This document shows, in pieces, positions 7,905-16,376 of a DNA stretch of 48,154 nt. The first letter of the stretch is position 1; each line of letters opens with the position of its first letter. The notes beneath the pieces were generated by a model. The model ran no database searches. It was not told where the DNA came from and saw only the letters and a program-made list of their open reading frames with translations. This DNA comes from CAIZGX01 sp964430305 (GTDB taxonomy: Bacteria; Bacteroidota; Bacteroidia; Flavobacteriales_D; Sanyastnellaceae), in NCBI GenBank assembly GCA_964430305.1, contig CAYSEX010000011.1:1-48154 (forward strand), read 5' to 3'. A program made the translations under genes and the position numbers.

Positions 7905-10900
7905 ATGTACATCAGAATAACATTCATTTTTTGTCTTTTAACCTTCATGGGTAGAACACAATCGTCTATTCCTTTTTCAAGACAACTTGGACTCGCAGAC
8001 TCTTTGAATTATTATAATTCTACAGCTAGTCAATCCAAGTCTTTGTTAAAATTTTATGATCTATCATGCAGCCCTTCTAACTCCTTAAAGAATCAATTGG
8101 AGCTTCTTCATTTTTCATATCAAAAGGCAAATACTGAAGACTTGGGCAACTTGTTTTTCATTTCTTCAAATCAGGAAGTGATTGCTTATCAAGACGAACT
8201 TATACTTCAGATTGAACTGAATGATTTGATTACAAATACCGAATATTCGTTCGGCAATGAAAGTTGGCAATCATTAATAAGCTCTGAATTGGTATTAATA
8301 CCATATGTGACAGATACGCTTATACATTTCTCAATTCGTGGTATAGCTAATTCTGAATTTTGGCAGGTGGGAATTGAAATTCCTATAACACGACTAGCGG
8401 AAATTTCACCTGATACTTCTCCCTGGCCTATGGTAGATGGTGATTACCCTTATGAAATTTCCACATACACAGATAATCAAATGATTTATGGTCATGCCTA
8501 CGTTAAGTTGGGCGCTGATGGAGTGTTTGACAAGCCTTTTTTGTTTGTTGAAGGAATTGATTTTGGTACGGATAGAACTGCAACCCGCAACGGCACTTTT
8601 GGTTGGAGTGAATTGGTTTCAGGGAATGAAAATGGAACATACAGCATGCTTTCATTGATGCCGATTTTTTTGGATAGTATAAGTGAGAGAGGATACGATT
8701 TGGTTCTTTTAGATTTTGTAGATGGCGCAGCGGATATAAAAAAGAATGCAGCTTTGTTACAGCATTTGATTCAGTTGTGTAATACCCATAAAGTGGGCAA
8801 CAATGAAAATATAATAGCCGGAGCAAGCATGGGCGGTATTGTATCTCGGGTTGCACTTCGTGAAATGGAATTAAACGGCATGTGTCATGAATGCTCTCAT
8901 TACATCTGTTTAGACTCTCCACATTTGGGAGCGAATATTCCACTCAGTCTGCAGTCTACAATTTATTTTTTGTCGGAATTTGTTCCCGAAGCGGAATCCT
9001 TTATTTCAGAGAAATTAGAACGTGATGCAGCGAAACAATTGCTTAGTTATCATTGGGGAAACGCCAATGTTTTGCAACCAAATTGGTTTCTGGATTTTCA
9101 AGCGTATTTATCGGAATTAGGATTACCACAGCACACGATTAATATAGCCATATCGAATGGTTCGAATATTGGAATGCCTCAATACTCCGTTTTAGATAAT
9201 CCATTACTTGATGAGCACTGTAATGCAACGAATTGGCTATCTGGAGAAGAAATTGTTTTTAAACTTTTCCCCTTACCGGGGAATGCGAATTATGATGAGA
9301 GCACCTCTTATTCCAATGTACTAGCAGATTTAAGGTTTACACAAATGAGTTGGAGCAATTGGTTGAGTCCAGTGGATGTTTATACACTTAAACCCTCTGT
9401 TTCTATTGATGCATTAGACCTTGATTATTCAAATGGTGGTTGGTCAAGTTCAATTTATGAATTAGTTAAAGTGTTTAATTCTTCGTCTGATTTCACTGAT
9501 GCATGCGGTGAAATTAATGCAGATCAATACGCCTTCAAGCATTGCTTTGTTCCACTATCTTCTGCGTTATTGCAAGGTGAGCTCGTTGCGCATGAATCAA
9601 TGAATGTTTCAGCTAGTCCTTTTGATTATTGCATAGCCGCAAATGGCGCGAATGAGCCACATTCTCATTTATCATGGAGTCACATAGATTTTTTATTAGA
9701 TCAACTATCTGAAGTAAATACATGGAATATGAGTTCCGCATTGAATAATGCTGAGGAAGTTTCGCTAGTGGAACCAATGAAGGTACTGAGACCAATGCAT
9801 GTGCATTCAGGAAGATTGTTATTTACGAATCCCGCTCAAAATGATATTGGTGATGAAGTGCAAGTTCAATTCAAGGCCGGATGCCAAAATGCGGAGTTTA
9901 ATTTAAGTGGCAATATGGAAATGCGAATTGGATTTGAAACCGGAAATTTATTTGCACATGCAACGGTTACAGATTCTTGCACTATTCGTTTGAGTGAACA
10001 TCAGCAGACTACCATTGAGAAAAACAGCAGTATGGTTTTAGATGGTGGTTCTTCACTCGTTTTGAACGGAGGCACATTAAAATTAAAGGGGAGTCTGTAT
10101 TTAAATGAAGGATCTGAATTGATTCTTCAAAGCGGACAATTGATTTTGGATGGAGGGAAAATTGAATTGTTAGGAGGAAAGATTCATGTTCTTGACGATT
10201 TTGAAATTGAACAGTCCAATAGCGGAGGTTATGTTGTTTGTAGAAGTGGTGATCTTGTAGACTTTGATTTCGAGCTTGGTTCTTCTTTGCATTGGAATGG
10301 TAATTCTGCACTAGACTCCATGTTGGTCGTGGCTGAAGGTTGTATGTTGAATGATGGTGGAGATGGAGGATGGATTGAATTTAATTCGGCACATGTTGTA
10401 TTGGCCCCCGGTTCTCATGTGGTTTCCTTTAGGAAAAATAATTTTCTTAATTCATGGTTGGAAGGAAGTGCAACTTCGAATTATACTGTGCAGTGGGCCG
10501 ACCTGTCTTTTTATCAATCGAGAGTGTTGCAAGTTCATGTACAAAGTGATTATGCGTCGTTTGTATTTCGTAACTCCGTTGCTGAATTGAATGAGTTTAA
10601 TGTGAACTTTGGAAATTATCGACTAGAAGCATCTACCTTTCTGAGCTCTTCAATTGTATCAAAGCATTTAAAATCTCGAAGTCGAATCTTACAATCTGGT
10701 TTTTATGATTCGAATGCACCAGTTGTTGATGAAAGTTTAACAGAATTGTATGTGTACCAATGTAATTTTTCGAATCATACAACAGCTATAAAAAAGAAAG
10801 GTGGGCGTTTACGAATGCGTTGCAATCTTATTCAATCAAGCGACATTGGTATAGCAGTTGAAAAAGGTTGTTTACTTTATTTGGGTGTAAATGACGCTGC

Positions 10901-12011
10901 TGGATTCAACACCTTTTCAAATTTGGAATATGCGATTCAATTGGAGAATGCGCTGGTTCCATCTTTCTTTAATGGTGAAAATAGATTCGAATCTTGTTTC
11001 ATGTATTTGGCTGGCTCTGTAACAAACGCCTCATGTATGACACAGGTACATTTTGGCAGAAACTATTTTGAGAATGATGTTTACAATAAATTCTCTGTAC
11101 ATAGCACTACATCAACCATAGCGAATGCACCTTGTTATTTGGGCTTTACATTGGGTGAAAATTTTGCGGGAAGTTGTCCTGCTGGTGTTGGGCAAGTTGC
11201 CATTGGTAAATCGAATCAGATAAAAGACAAGAATTTGATTGTTACTCTGAATGGCTTAGCTCTTGAATTGGACTCTGTTTTTTCGATAGTTTCAGATCTC
11301 TATTTCTCTTCTGACACCATTTATCATGGAAAGCAATGCATGCAGCTTTTGAGTGAAGCTTTGTTACAAGTTCCTCTCGATTCCTTGAGAGCTGAAGAAT
11401 TGCCTAAAATTCATAGTGCCATGCATTTTATGAGTTGGTTATTGGATGAGCTGGTACAGCGCAATGAAATTATTTACTCGAATAATCAAAGTGATTTTGA
11501 GCCCGCTGTTTCTACATTCTTCGCTGTATTAAATCACTTTAGTGCTGAGTCATATGATGTGGAATCTTTCCACCACCAGTTCTATTGGGAAATGGAAAAA
11601 ATAAAGGCGCTGCGAACCTTAGGACTATCGAATCAAGCGTTGTTCATGCTTTCCAACTTGAATCAATGTAATCTCGAATCTGTAGAGTTAGATATATTGG
11701 AGTATTGGTTGTGTTTAACCAATCAAGAAATGGAACAGAACAATGCTTATTTAAATGAATCACCGAATGCTTCAATTCAATTCATAACAGAGACAGAAGT
11801 TGTTTTTGGTTCGCAAGTCATTTCGCCAACAGAAATATACATATACCCCTGTGTTTATTCAGAGAAATATCAGGGTAACGATTTTGAAGCATCATCATCA
11901 TTCGATTCGAATATGTTGGGACAGAAGATTCGAAGTGAATCAAATGAAAACGGTTGTTATTTCCGAGTGACTAAAACCGGAGAAGTGAAGAAATACTTAC
12001 GTATGAGATAG
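7905..12011 (+). CDS. Giant exported alpha/beta hydrolase with beta-solenoid and degenerate T9SS-like C-terminus
   Basis: The 1368-residue product begins with a short signal peptide (FIFCLLTFMGRTQ). Residues ~195-420 look like an alpha/beta hydrolase: nucleophile elbow GASMGG with Ser308, preceded by YDLVLLDFVDGAADI and followed by YICLDSPHLGANIP, like PGAP1/lipase-type esterases. Residues ~700-785 are short repeats rich in Leu, Gly and Gly-Gly turns (LVLNGGTLKLKGSLYL, LILDGGKIELLGGKIHVL), continuing into strand-rich sequence to ~1110, which fits a right-handed parallel beta-helix. The last ~58 residues (IYIYP, MLGQKI, GCYFRV, GEVKKYLRM) match the outline of a type IX secretion type A sorting domain but are shortened and lack the IYPNP core. 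It would be exported and possibly surface-bound. Substrate is unknown; ester bonds in lipids or polysaccharides are plausible. The 3' end overlaps nhaD by 15 bases. Confidence 0.7.
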   Translation: MYIRITFIFCLLTFMGRTQSSIPFSRQLGLADSLNYYNSTASQSKSLLKFYDLSCSPSNSLKNQLELLHFSYQKANTEDLGNLFFISSNQEVIAYQDELILQIELNDLITNTEYSFGNESWQSLISSELVLIPYVTDTLIHFSIRGIANSEFWQVGIEIPITRLAEISPDTSPWPMVDGDYPYEISTYTDNQMIYGHAYVKLGADGVFDKPFLFVEGIDFGTDRTATRNGTFGWSELVSGNENGTYSMLSLMPIFLDSISERGYDLVLLDFVDGAADIKKNAALLQHLIQLCNTHKVGNNENIIAGASMGGIVSRVALREMELNGMCHECSHYICLDSPHLGANIPLSLQSTIYFLSEFVPEAESFISEKLERDAAKQLLSYHWGNANVLQPNWFLDFQAYLSELGLPQHTINIAISNGSNIGMPQYSVLDNPLLDEHCNATNWLSGEEIVFKLFPLPGNANYDESTSYSNVLADLRFTQMSWSNWLSPVDVYTLKPSVSIDALDLDYSNGGWSSSIYELVKVFNSSSDFTDACGEINADQYAFKHCFVPLSSALLQGELVAHESMNVSASPFDYCIAANGANEPHSHLSWSHIDFLLDQLSEVNTWNMSSALNNAEEVSLVEPMKVLRPMHVHSGRLLFTNPAQNDIGDEVQVQFKAGCQNAEFNLSGNMEMRIGFETGNLFAHATVTDSCTIRLSEHQQTTIEKNSSMVLDGGSSLVLNGGTLKLKGSLYLNEGSELILQSGQLILDGGKIELLGGKIHVLDDFEIEQSNSGGYVVCRSGDLVDFDFELGSSLHWNGNSALDSMLVVAEGCMLNDGGDGGWIEFNSAHVVLAPGSHVVSFRKNNFLNSWLEGSATSNYTVQWADLSFYQSRVLQVHVQSDYASFVFRNSVAELNEFNVNFGNYRLEASTFLSSSIVSKHLKSRSRILQSGFYDSNAPVVDESLTELYVYQCNFSNHTTAIKKKGGRLRMRCNLIQSSDIGIAVEKGCLLYLGVNDAAGFNTFSNLEYAIQLENALVPSFFNGENRFESCFMYLAGSVTNASCMTQVHFGRNYFENDVYNKFSVHSTTSTIANAPCYLGFTLGENFAGSCPAGVGQVAIGKSNQIKDKNLIVTLNGLALELDSVFSIVSDLYFSSDTIYHGKQCMQLLSEALLQVPLDSLRAEELPKIHSAMHFMSWLLDELVQRNEIIYSNNQSDFEPAVSTFFAVLNHFSAESYDVESFHHQFYWEMEKIKALRTLGLSNQALFMLSNLNQCNLESVELDILEYWLCLTNQEMEQNNAYLNESPNASIQFITETEVVFGSQVISPTEIYIYPCVYSEKYQGNDFEASSSFDSNMLGQKIRSESNENGCYFRVTKTGEVKKYLRMR

Positions 12012-13286
12012 AATGAATACGGCACAACCGGACAAGAAACCGATTACAGCGAGCCACGATAGGTTTTTGAGATACCACGAAAACGGAATTTTTTCAATAC
12101 CCATCACGGCAACTCCGGCGGCGGATCCTATGATTAGCATGCTGCCGCCGGTTCCTGCTGTATAGGCTAAGAATTGCCAAAAGGAACCGTCTTGAATAAA
12201 CTGACTCAACCAAACGTCTGTTGTTCCATCGGCTACAATTGGATACATGCTTTTACTTGCGGCTACCAACGGAACATTATCTATGATCGCAGATAAGAAC
12301 CCGATGGCTACATTGATACCATATCCATTTTGAATGGTGTCTTTTAGCCAGATGGATAGTTCTTGCAGGAATCCGGCTTGTTGTAAGGCCCCAACAGAAA
12401 GTAAAATACCAAGAAAGAAAAGCACAGAGGGTAAGTCAATTTTTCTGAGTGCCGAAAGCGCACTGAATTGGGCTCTTTCTTCACCAATCTTTCTACCGTG
12501 AACCAAATCTATAATAAACCATGTAATACCAACGCTCAGCATCATTCCCATAAATGGAGGTAAATGCGTAATGGTTTTAAAAATGGGCACAAACAATAGC
12601 CCACAAAATCCAATTAGAAAAACGGACCACTGCGTTTTTTTAGAGAGTTGAAAAGTAGAATAATGAGCTTCCTCCGCTGGTTGAACGCGTCCTTTTTGTG
12701 TAAAGGATAATATCATTAATGGAAGAAGCAGGCTTATAAGACTCGGTAGAAATAAAGATTGAATGGTGTTACTGGAAGTAATTTGTCCTCCAATCCAAAG
12801 CATGGTGGTTGTTACATCGCCAATGGGACTCCAGGCCCCGCCAGCATTAGCGGCAATGATGACAACACCTCCAAAAATCCATCTGGTTTTTTGATCAGAA
12901 ATAATTTTTCGTAATAAACTAATCATCACTATGGCGGTAGTTAGGTTGTCGAGTGCGGCTGATAGGAAGAAAGCAAGCAGGCCTAAGATCCAAAGCAATT
13001 TCACTTTACTCGTAGTTGAAATTCGATTGGTGATTATTTCAAATCCGTGGTGAGCATCAATGATCTCAACGATTGTCATTGCTCCCATTAGAAAAAGTAA
13101 GATGCTAGAAATTTCTACAATGTGCTCAGTAAGTGAGTGCGTAACAATTTCAGTTGGTTGCTGAAAAGTGAGGGCGGTCCAACATAAAACTCCGCCTATA
13201 AGCGCAGAGGCTGCTTTGTCAATCTTGATATTGTGTTCAAGAATAATGAAAGTGTATGATAATATGAAAATAGAAAGTATAAGCAT
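11997..13286 (-). CDS. nhaD: NhaD-type Na+/H+ antiporter
   Basis: The 429-residue membrane protein has the pattern of the NhaD branch of the ArsB/NhaD (ion transporter) superfamily. The two inverted halves carry characteristic re-entrant segments: SAALDNLTTAIVMISLLR with NAGGAWSPIGDVTTTMLW, and LSAIIDNVPLVAASKSM with GTGGSMLIIGSAAGVAVMG. The paired Asp-Asn motifs are the expected ion-binding elements. It exchanges cytoplasmic Na+ (or Li+) for H+. It is the last gene of a four-gene operon, starting 2 bases after exbD. Placement with a proton-channel pair suggests a role in ion homeostasis of a marine or saline organism. The stop overlaps the end of the opposite hydrolase gene. Confidence 0.88.
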   Translation of the reverse strand: MLILSIFILSYTFIILEHNIKIDKAASALIGGVLCWTALTFQQPTEIVTHSLTEHIVEISSILLFLMGAMTIVEIIDAHHGFEIITNRISTTSKVKLLWILGLLAFFLSAALDNLTTAIVMISLLRKIISDQKTRWIFGGVVIIAANAGGAWSPIGDVTTTMLWIGGQITSSNTIQSLFLPSLISLLLPLMILSFTQKGRVQPAEEAHYSTFQLSKKTQWSVFLIGFCGLLFVPIFKTITHLPPFMGMMLSVGITWFIIDLVHGRKIGEERAQFSALSALRKIDLPSVLFFLGILLSVGALQQAGFLQELSIWLKDTIQNGYGINVAIGFLSAIIDNVPLVAASKSMYPIVADGTTDVWLSQFIQDGSFWQFLAYTAGTGGSMLIIGSAAGVAVMGIEKIPFSWYLKNLSWLAVIGFLSGCAVFILSHT

Positions 13287-13288
13287 TA

Positions 13289-13690
13289 TTATTCGCCGTG
13301 AGTTGTTTTCAAAAACATGCGAATGTCATTCTTCGCTCCTATTTGCATAACATCTACAAGATCTTGTACACTCAATGAACGGTCCATAGAAATGGAGCAT
13401 GAGCTTTCGGGGAATTCCTTGGCAATGAGTTCTAATCTTCCGTTGAGTTGTTCGAGTGTGACTGGATCACCATCTAAGAAATAATTTCGATTTGCATCTA
13501 CGGCGAGTTGAAGCGATTTTTTTGCCTCTTTTTGTTGTGTTTCGGCCGCTTGAGGCAATAGCACTTTAATAACGTTTGGATTGGCTAATGTTGAAAGTAT
13601 AAGGAAGAATAGAAGTAAAAAGAACATAATATCGTTTAGAGCATGTGTATTCACATGTGCCCCTTCTTTATGTCTTCTCTTTATTTTCAT
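13289..13690 (-). CDS. exbD: ExbD/TolR family biopolymer transport protein
   Basis: The 133-residue protein has the classical layout: short cytoplasmic N-terminus, one membrane helix (MFFLLLFFLILSTLA) and a periplasmic domain. Asp20 in LNDIMFF is the membrane Asp that senses protons in ExbD/TolR/MotB. The periplasmic tail (LELIAKEFPESSCSISMDRSL) resembles the family swivelling domain. It works with ExbB to use the proton gradient to energise an outer-membrane partner. Its ATG overlaps the exbB stop as ATGA, so the two are translationally coupled. No TonB gene is nearby, so it could serve a TonB elsewhere or act like a Tol-type motor. Confidence 0.9.
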   Translation of the reverse strand: MKIKRRHKEGAHVNTHALNDIMFFLLLFFLILSTLANPNVIKVLLPQAAETQQKEAKKSLQLAVDANRNYFLDGDPVTLEQLNGRLELIAKEFPESSCSISMDRSLSVQDLVDVMQIGAKNDIRMFLKTTHGE

Positions 13691-14346
13691 TCTCTATTCG
13701 TGTTTGCTTTCAATTGCAAATCGAATTCTTCAATTTGAGCTACGAATTTGTCGACCCCATTTTGTAACAAATGGTGAGATAAATACGCTAAAATACCAAC
13801 AACAAGTCCGGTTGCGGAAGAAATCATTTTCTGATATAGACCCTCGGAAATGGTTCCGATACTGATATCTGTTGTGGTTGAGATATCAAAGAATATGACA
13901 ATTACTCCGGCAATGGTTCCAATAAAACCCAATAAAGGCGCAATAGACGCAATCATGGATAATACGTTCAAGCGTTTTTCTAATCGAGTTACTTCAACAT
14001 TCGCAGCGGCTTCTTGTAACTTTTCTTTTTCTTCTGCTGATTTATTGCGCAATGTGGCGAACTGAAAGATACGTGCCCATGCAGAGTTGTTCTCCTCACA
14101 AACACGCATGGCTTGTTCATGGTTTCCGTGCGTCATGTTTTCTAAAAACTCTTGAAATCCTGCAGTATTTGAAACTCCTTGTTTGCCGAAATACAACATG
14201 CGCTCAATGGCTATGATGATCACTAGAACAGAAAGAGCAAAGAGCGGATACATTACCCATCCGCCTTTCATGAGTAATTCAACCAGATTTAATGATTTCT
14301 CAGCGGTGAGCCCTTCGGGTATTGGTGTTTGAAGAAAGAGGTTCAT
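13687..14346 (-). CDS. exbB: MotA/TolQ/ExbB proton channel family protein
   Basis: The 219-residue protein has three membrane segments in TolQ/ExbB order: GGWVMYPLFALSVLVIIIAI near residue 30, then APLLGFIGTIAGVIVIFF and ISSATGLVVGILAYLSHHLL. The GFIGTIAGVI segment followed by the IGTISEGLYQKM region is diagnostic. It forms the pentameric proton channel with ExbD. The start overlaps the preceding dehydrogenase stop by one base (TAATG) and the end overlaps exbD by four, so all are read from one message. A 75-residue cytoplasmic helical loop lies between helices 1 and 2, normal for the family. Confidence 0.9.
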   Translation of the reverse strand: MNLFLQTPIPEGLTAEKSLNLVELLMKGGWVMYPLFALSVLVIIIAIERMLYFGKQGVSNTAGFQEFLENMTHGNHEQAMRVCEENNSAWARIFQFATLRNKSAEEKEKLQEAAANVEVTRLEKRLNVLSMIASIAPLLGFIGTIAGVIVIFFDISTTTDISIGTISEGLYQKMISSATGLVVGILAYLSHHLLQNGVDKFVAQIEEFDLQLKANTNRE

Positions 14347-15581
14347 TACATTAATTTTTTCAGAGCAATCTCAAAAGCTCTAGCATTGATTTTTGTTTTA
14401 TCAATTCCGCTCTGATAAACTGCTTTAAGAGCTTCTTTAATTGTTTTTGAAGTGTCTGAGAAAATTGCTGCGTCAGATAAACTAACATCTGCCTCGCTCA
14501 TGAGGTAGGCAAAAACTCTTGCCATTCCGCAGTTTGAAATAAAATCAGGTATTACACTGAATCTTTCGTCGCACCATTCAGATATGGGGCCGTAGAAAAT
14601 TTGTGAATCAGCAAATGGAACATTGGCACCGCATGCAATGACACGAACACCAGCGTTGAACATGCTTTCTGCTTGTTCTTGTGTTACCAATCTTGAAGCA
14701 GCGCATGGCAAGAAAATATCAGCTTGAATGTTCCAAATTTTCTCATTGATTTCATTGAAAGAAATTAGATTGCTTGAAACAAGGGTGTTCCCTTCTCTAG
14801 TTAAAAAAAGCTCCCGAATTTCTTCGAAACTGAATCCATTTTCATTGATTAATCCGCCGTTTCTATCAATGATTCCAACGACTTGTGCTCCATGCTGCGC
14901 CATGTAGAAAGCTGCTGCAGCACCAACATTTCCCCAGCCTTGAACAACTACTTTTTTTCCACTCAATGATTTTTCAGAATTCCAAATTTCATAGTAGTGT
15001 CTTACACTTTCTGCAACTCCGAAACCGGTGATCATATCTGCTACTTTGTACTTTCTTTCTACGTCTGGTGAAAATGCATGGTCCTCTATTATTCCAATGA
15101 CCCCTCTTCTAAGATTTCCAATTCTGCGTACTTTTTGTGATTCAGTTGGCATAAAGTGACCATTGAAGACACCTTCTTGTGGATGCCAAACGCCACAATC
15201 TTCTGTGATTGGGATGACCTCATGAATTTCGTCAACATTTAAATCCCCACCCGTGCCATAGTAATGCTTGAGTAAGGGTGTTACAGCGGCATACCATCTT
15301 TCAAGAACTTCTTTTTTTCTTGGGTCGGCAGGGTCGAAATTGATTCCACTTTTAGCGCCACCAATTTGTGGTCCGCTTACGGTGAATTTAATTTCCATGG
15401 TTTTCGCCAAAGACAAAACCTCATGTTTGTCAAGTCCTTTTCTCATTCTGGTTCCACCTCCAGCAGCGCCACCGCGAAGTGAGTTAATAACAACCCACCC
15501 CTCAGCCTCGGTAAAAGGATCTTTCCATTCGAAAACAACCTCTGGTCGTTTTTCTTCGTATTTATGCAATAAATCTTTCAT
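14346..15581 (-). CDS. Glu/Leu/Phe/Val family amino acid dehydrogenase
   Basis: The 411-residue enzyme carries the glutamate dehydrogenase superfamily N-terminal substrate domain, GGAAGGGTRMRKG followed by Lys65 in MEIKFTVSG and Lys77 in GGAKSGI; one of these lysines is the catalytic residue. A Rossmann domain follows, with GWGNVG near residue 216 and an acidic residue (IIDRNGG) expected to bind the NAD ribose. It deaminates an L-amino acid oxidatively or the reverse with NAD(P). Bacteroidota glutamate dehydrogenases are usually ~425-450 residues, and this one is shorter with a divergent N-terminus, so leucine/valine or glutamate specificity is unresolved. It is the first gene of an operon with exbB, exbD and nhaD. 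A good promoter lies 20 bases upstream. Confidence 0.88.
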   Translation of the reverse strand: MKDLLHKYEEKRPEVVFEWKDPFTEAEGWVVINSLRGGAAGGGTRMRKGLDKHEVLSLAKTMEIKFTVSGPQIGGAKSGINFDPADPRKKEVLERWYAAVTPLLKHYYGTGGDLNVDEIHEVIPITEDCGVWHPQEGVFNGHFMPTESQKVRRIGNLRRGVIGIIEDHAFSPDVERKYKVADMITGFGVAESVRHYYEIWNSEKSLSGKKVVVQGWGNVGAAAAFYMAQHGAQVVGIIDRNGGLINENGFSFEEIRELFLTREGNTLVSSNLISFNEINEKIWNIQADIFLPCAASRLVTQEQAESMFNAGVRVIACGANVPFADSQIFYGPISEWCDERFSVIPDFISNCGMARVFAYLMSEADVSLSDAAIFSDTSKTIKEALKAVYQSGIDKTKINARAFEIALKKLM

Positions 15582-15600
15582 TCGTCGTTTTTCAACTTCA

Positions 15601-15630
15601 CAAAACTAACAAACATGATGCGTTTTTCAA
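15601..15630 (-). promoter_or_regulatory. Promoter for the dehydrogenase-exbBD-nhaD operon
   Basis: On the minus strand TTG (15630-15628), a 19-base spacer and TAGTTTTG (15608-15601) match the Bacteroidota pattern TTG-N19-TAnnTTTG. The box ends 19 bases before the ATG at 15581, leaving a short leader. The -33 element lies inside the first codons of the divergent DUF4349 gene. Confidence 0.6.
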
Positions 15631-16376
15631 TCACAACCACAGCATTCTTACTTGTATCAACGGTCTTATTGGTTTCGTGTTCTACTAAATATACTTCTGC
15701 AGCTTATGATGATGGAACATACGACTATGAGTATACGAATACGGAAATAAACGAGGAAAGCGTTGTTACTGCAGGCTTAATGGGAGAGAGAGATATCATA
15801 GGGTATGAAGGAAAATCAAAGATTTCGAGTTCTGAAATTTCACCCCGTTTTAATAAAGAGATGTTGGTATACAATGCAAGTGTTTCATTGACCGTTCGAA
15901 ACCAAGATTCTACTATGTCTCGGATAGAAAAACTTGCAACTAGAGAGGATGGTTACGTAGTGAGTAAGAGCAATTATAAAATTGTTATTCGAATAGATAC
16001 GAAGCAGATGAATGGTGTTTTGGAAACCATTATGAAGGAAGGAAAGGTGGAAAGTAAGAGTGTTTCAACACGCGATGTCTCTGATGAATATTCCGATGTT
16101 CAAATACGATTAGATAATGCGGAAAAGGCGCGCACAAGGTACTTGGAATTGCTTGCCAAAGCGGAAAATGTTGAAGCGGCTCTGAAGGTTGAGAAAGAGT
16201 TGGAAAGATTGAATACGGAGATTGATCAATTGCGCGGCCAATTGAAGAAAATGGAACATGACGTTAAATATTCCACCATCACGGTGAATGTATATGAGAA
16301 GCCCAAATTAGGTGTGTTGGGTTACGTTTTTGTTGGAATAGGAAAAGGCGTAAAATGGCTTTTTGTTCGAGGTTAG
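15615..16376 (+). CDS. DUF4349 domain lipoprotein
   Basis: The 253-residue product has a lipoprotein signal peptide (FLLVSTVLLVSC, Cys22). After a low-complexity Tyr/Asp/Glu linker, residues ~75-245 fit DUF4349: MLVYNASVSLTVRN, the DGYVVSKSNYK segment, SVSTRDVSDEYSDVQIRLDNAE, a charged coiled coil (EAALKVEKELERLNTEIDQL) and KYSTITVNVYEKP. A hydrophobic tail (VLGYVFVGIGKGVKWLFV) could be a membrane anchor. The family is envelope-associated and of unknown function. Two ATGs (15615 and 15618) are equally possible starts. The start overlaps the dehydrogenase promoter on the other strand, and the stop shares TTAG with the stop of the converging receptor gene. Confidence 0.85.
   Translation: MMRFSITTTAFLLVSTVLLVSCSTKYTSAAYDDGTYDYEYTNTEINEESVVTAGLMGERDIIGYEGKSKISSSEISPRFNKEMLVYNASVSLTVRNQDSTMSRIEKLATREDGYVVSKSNYKIVIRIDTKQMNGVLETIMKEGKVESKSVSTRDVSDEYSDVQIRLDNAEKARTRYLELLAKAENVEAALKVEKELERLNTEIDQLRGQLKKMEHDVKYSTITVNVYEKPKLGVLGYVFVGIGKGVKWLFVRG

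Noticed and set aside
8503..8943. 146-residue reading frame on the minus strand inside the large hydrolase gene
   Set aside because: It is antisense to conserved hydrolase motifs including the Ser308 elbow, shows no domain or signal peptide, and has odd His/Cys-rich composition typical of shadow frames.
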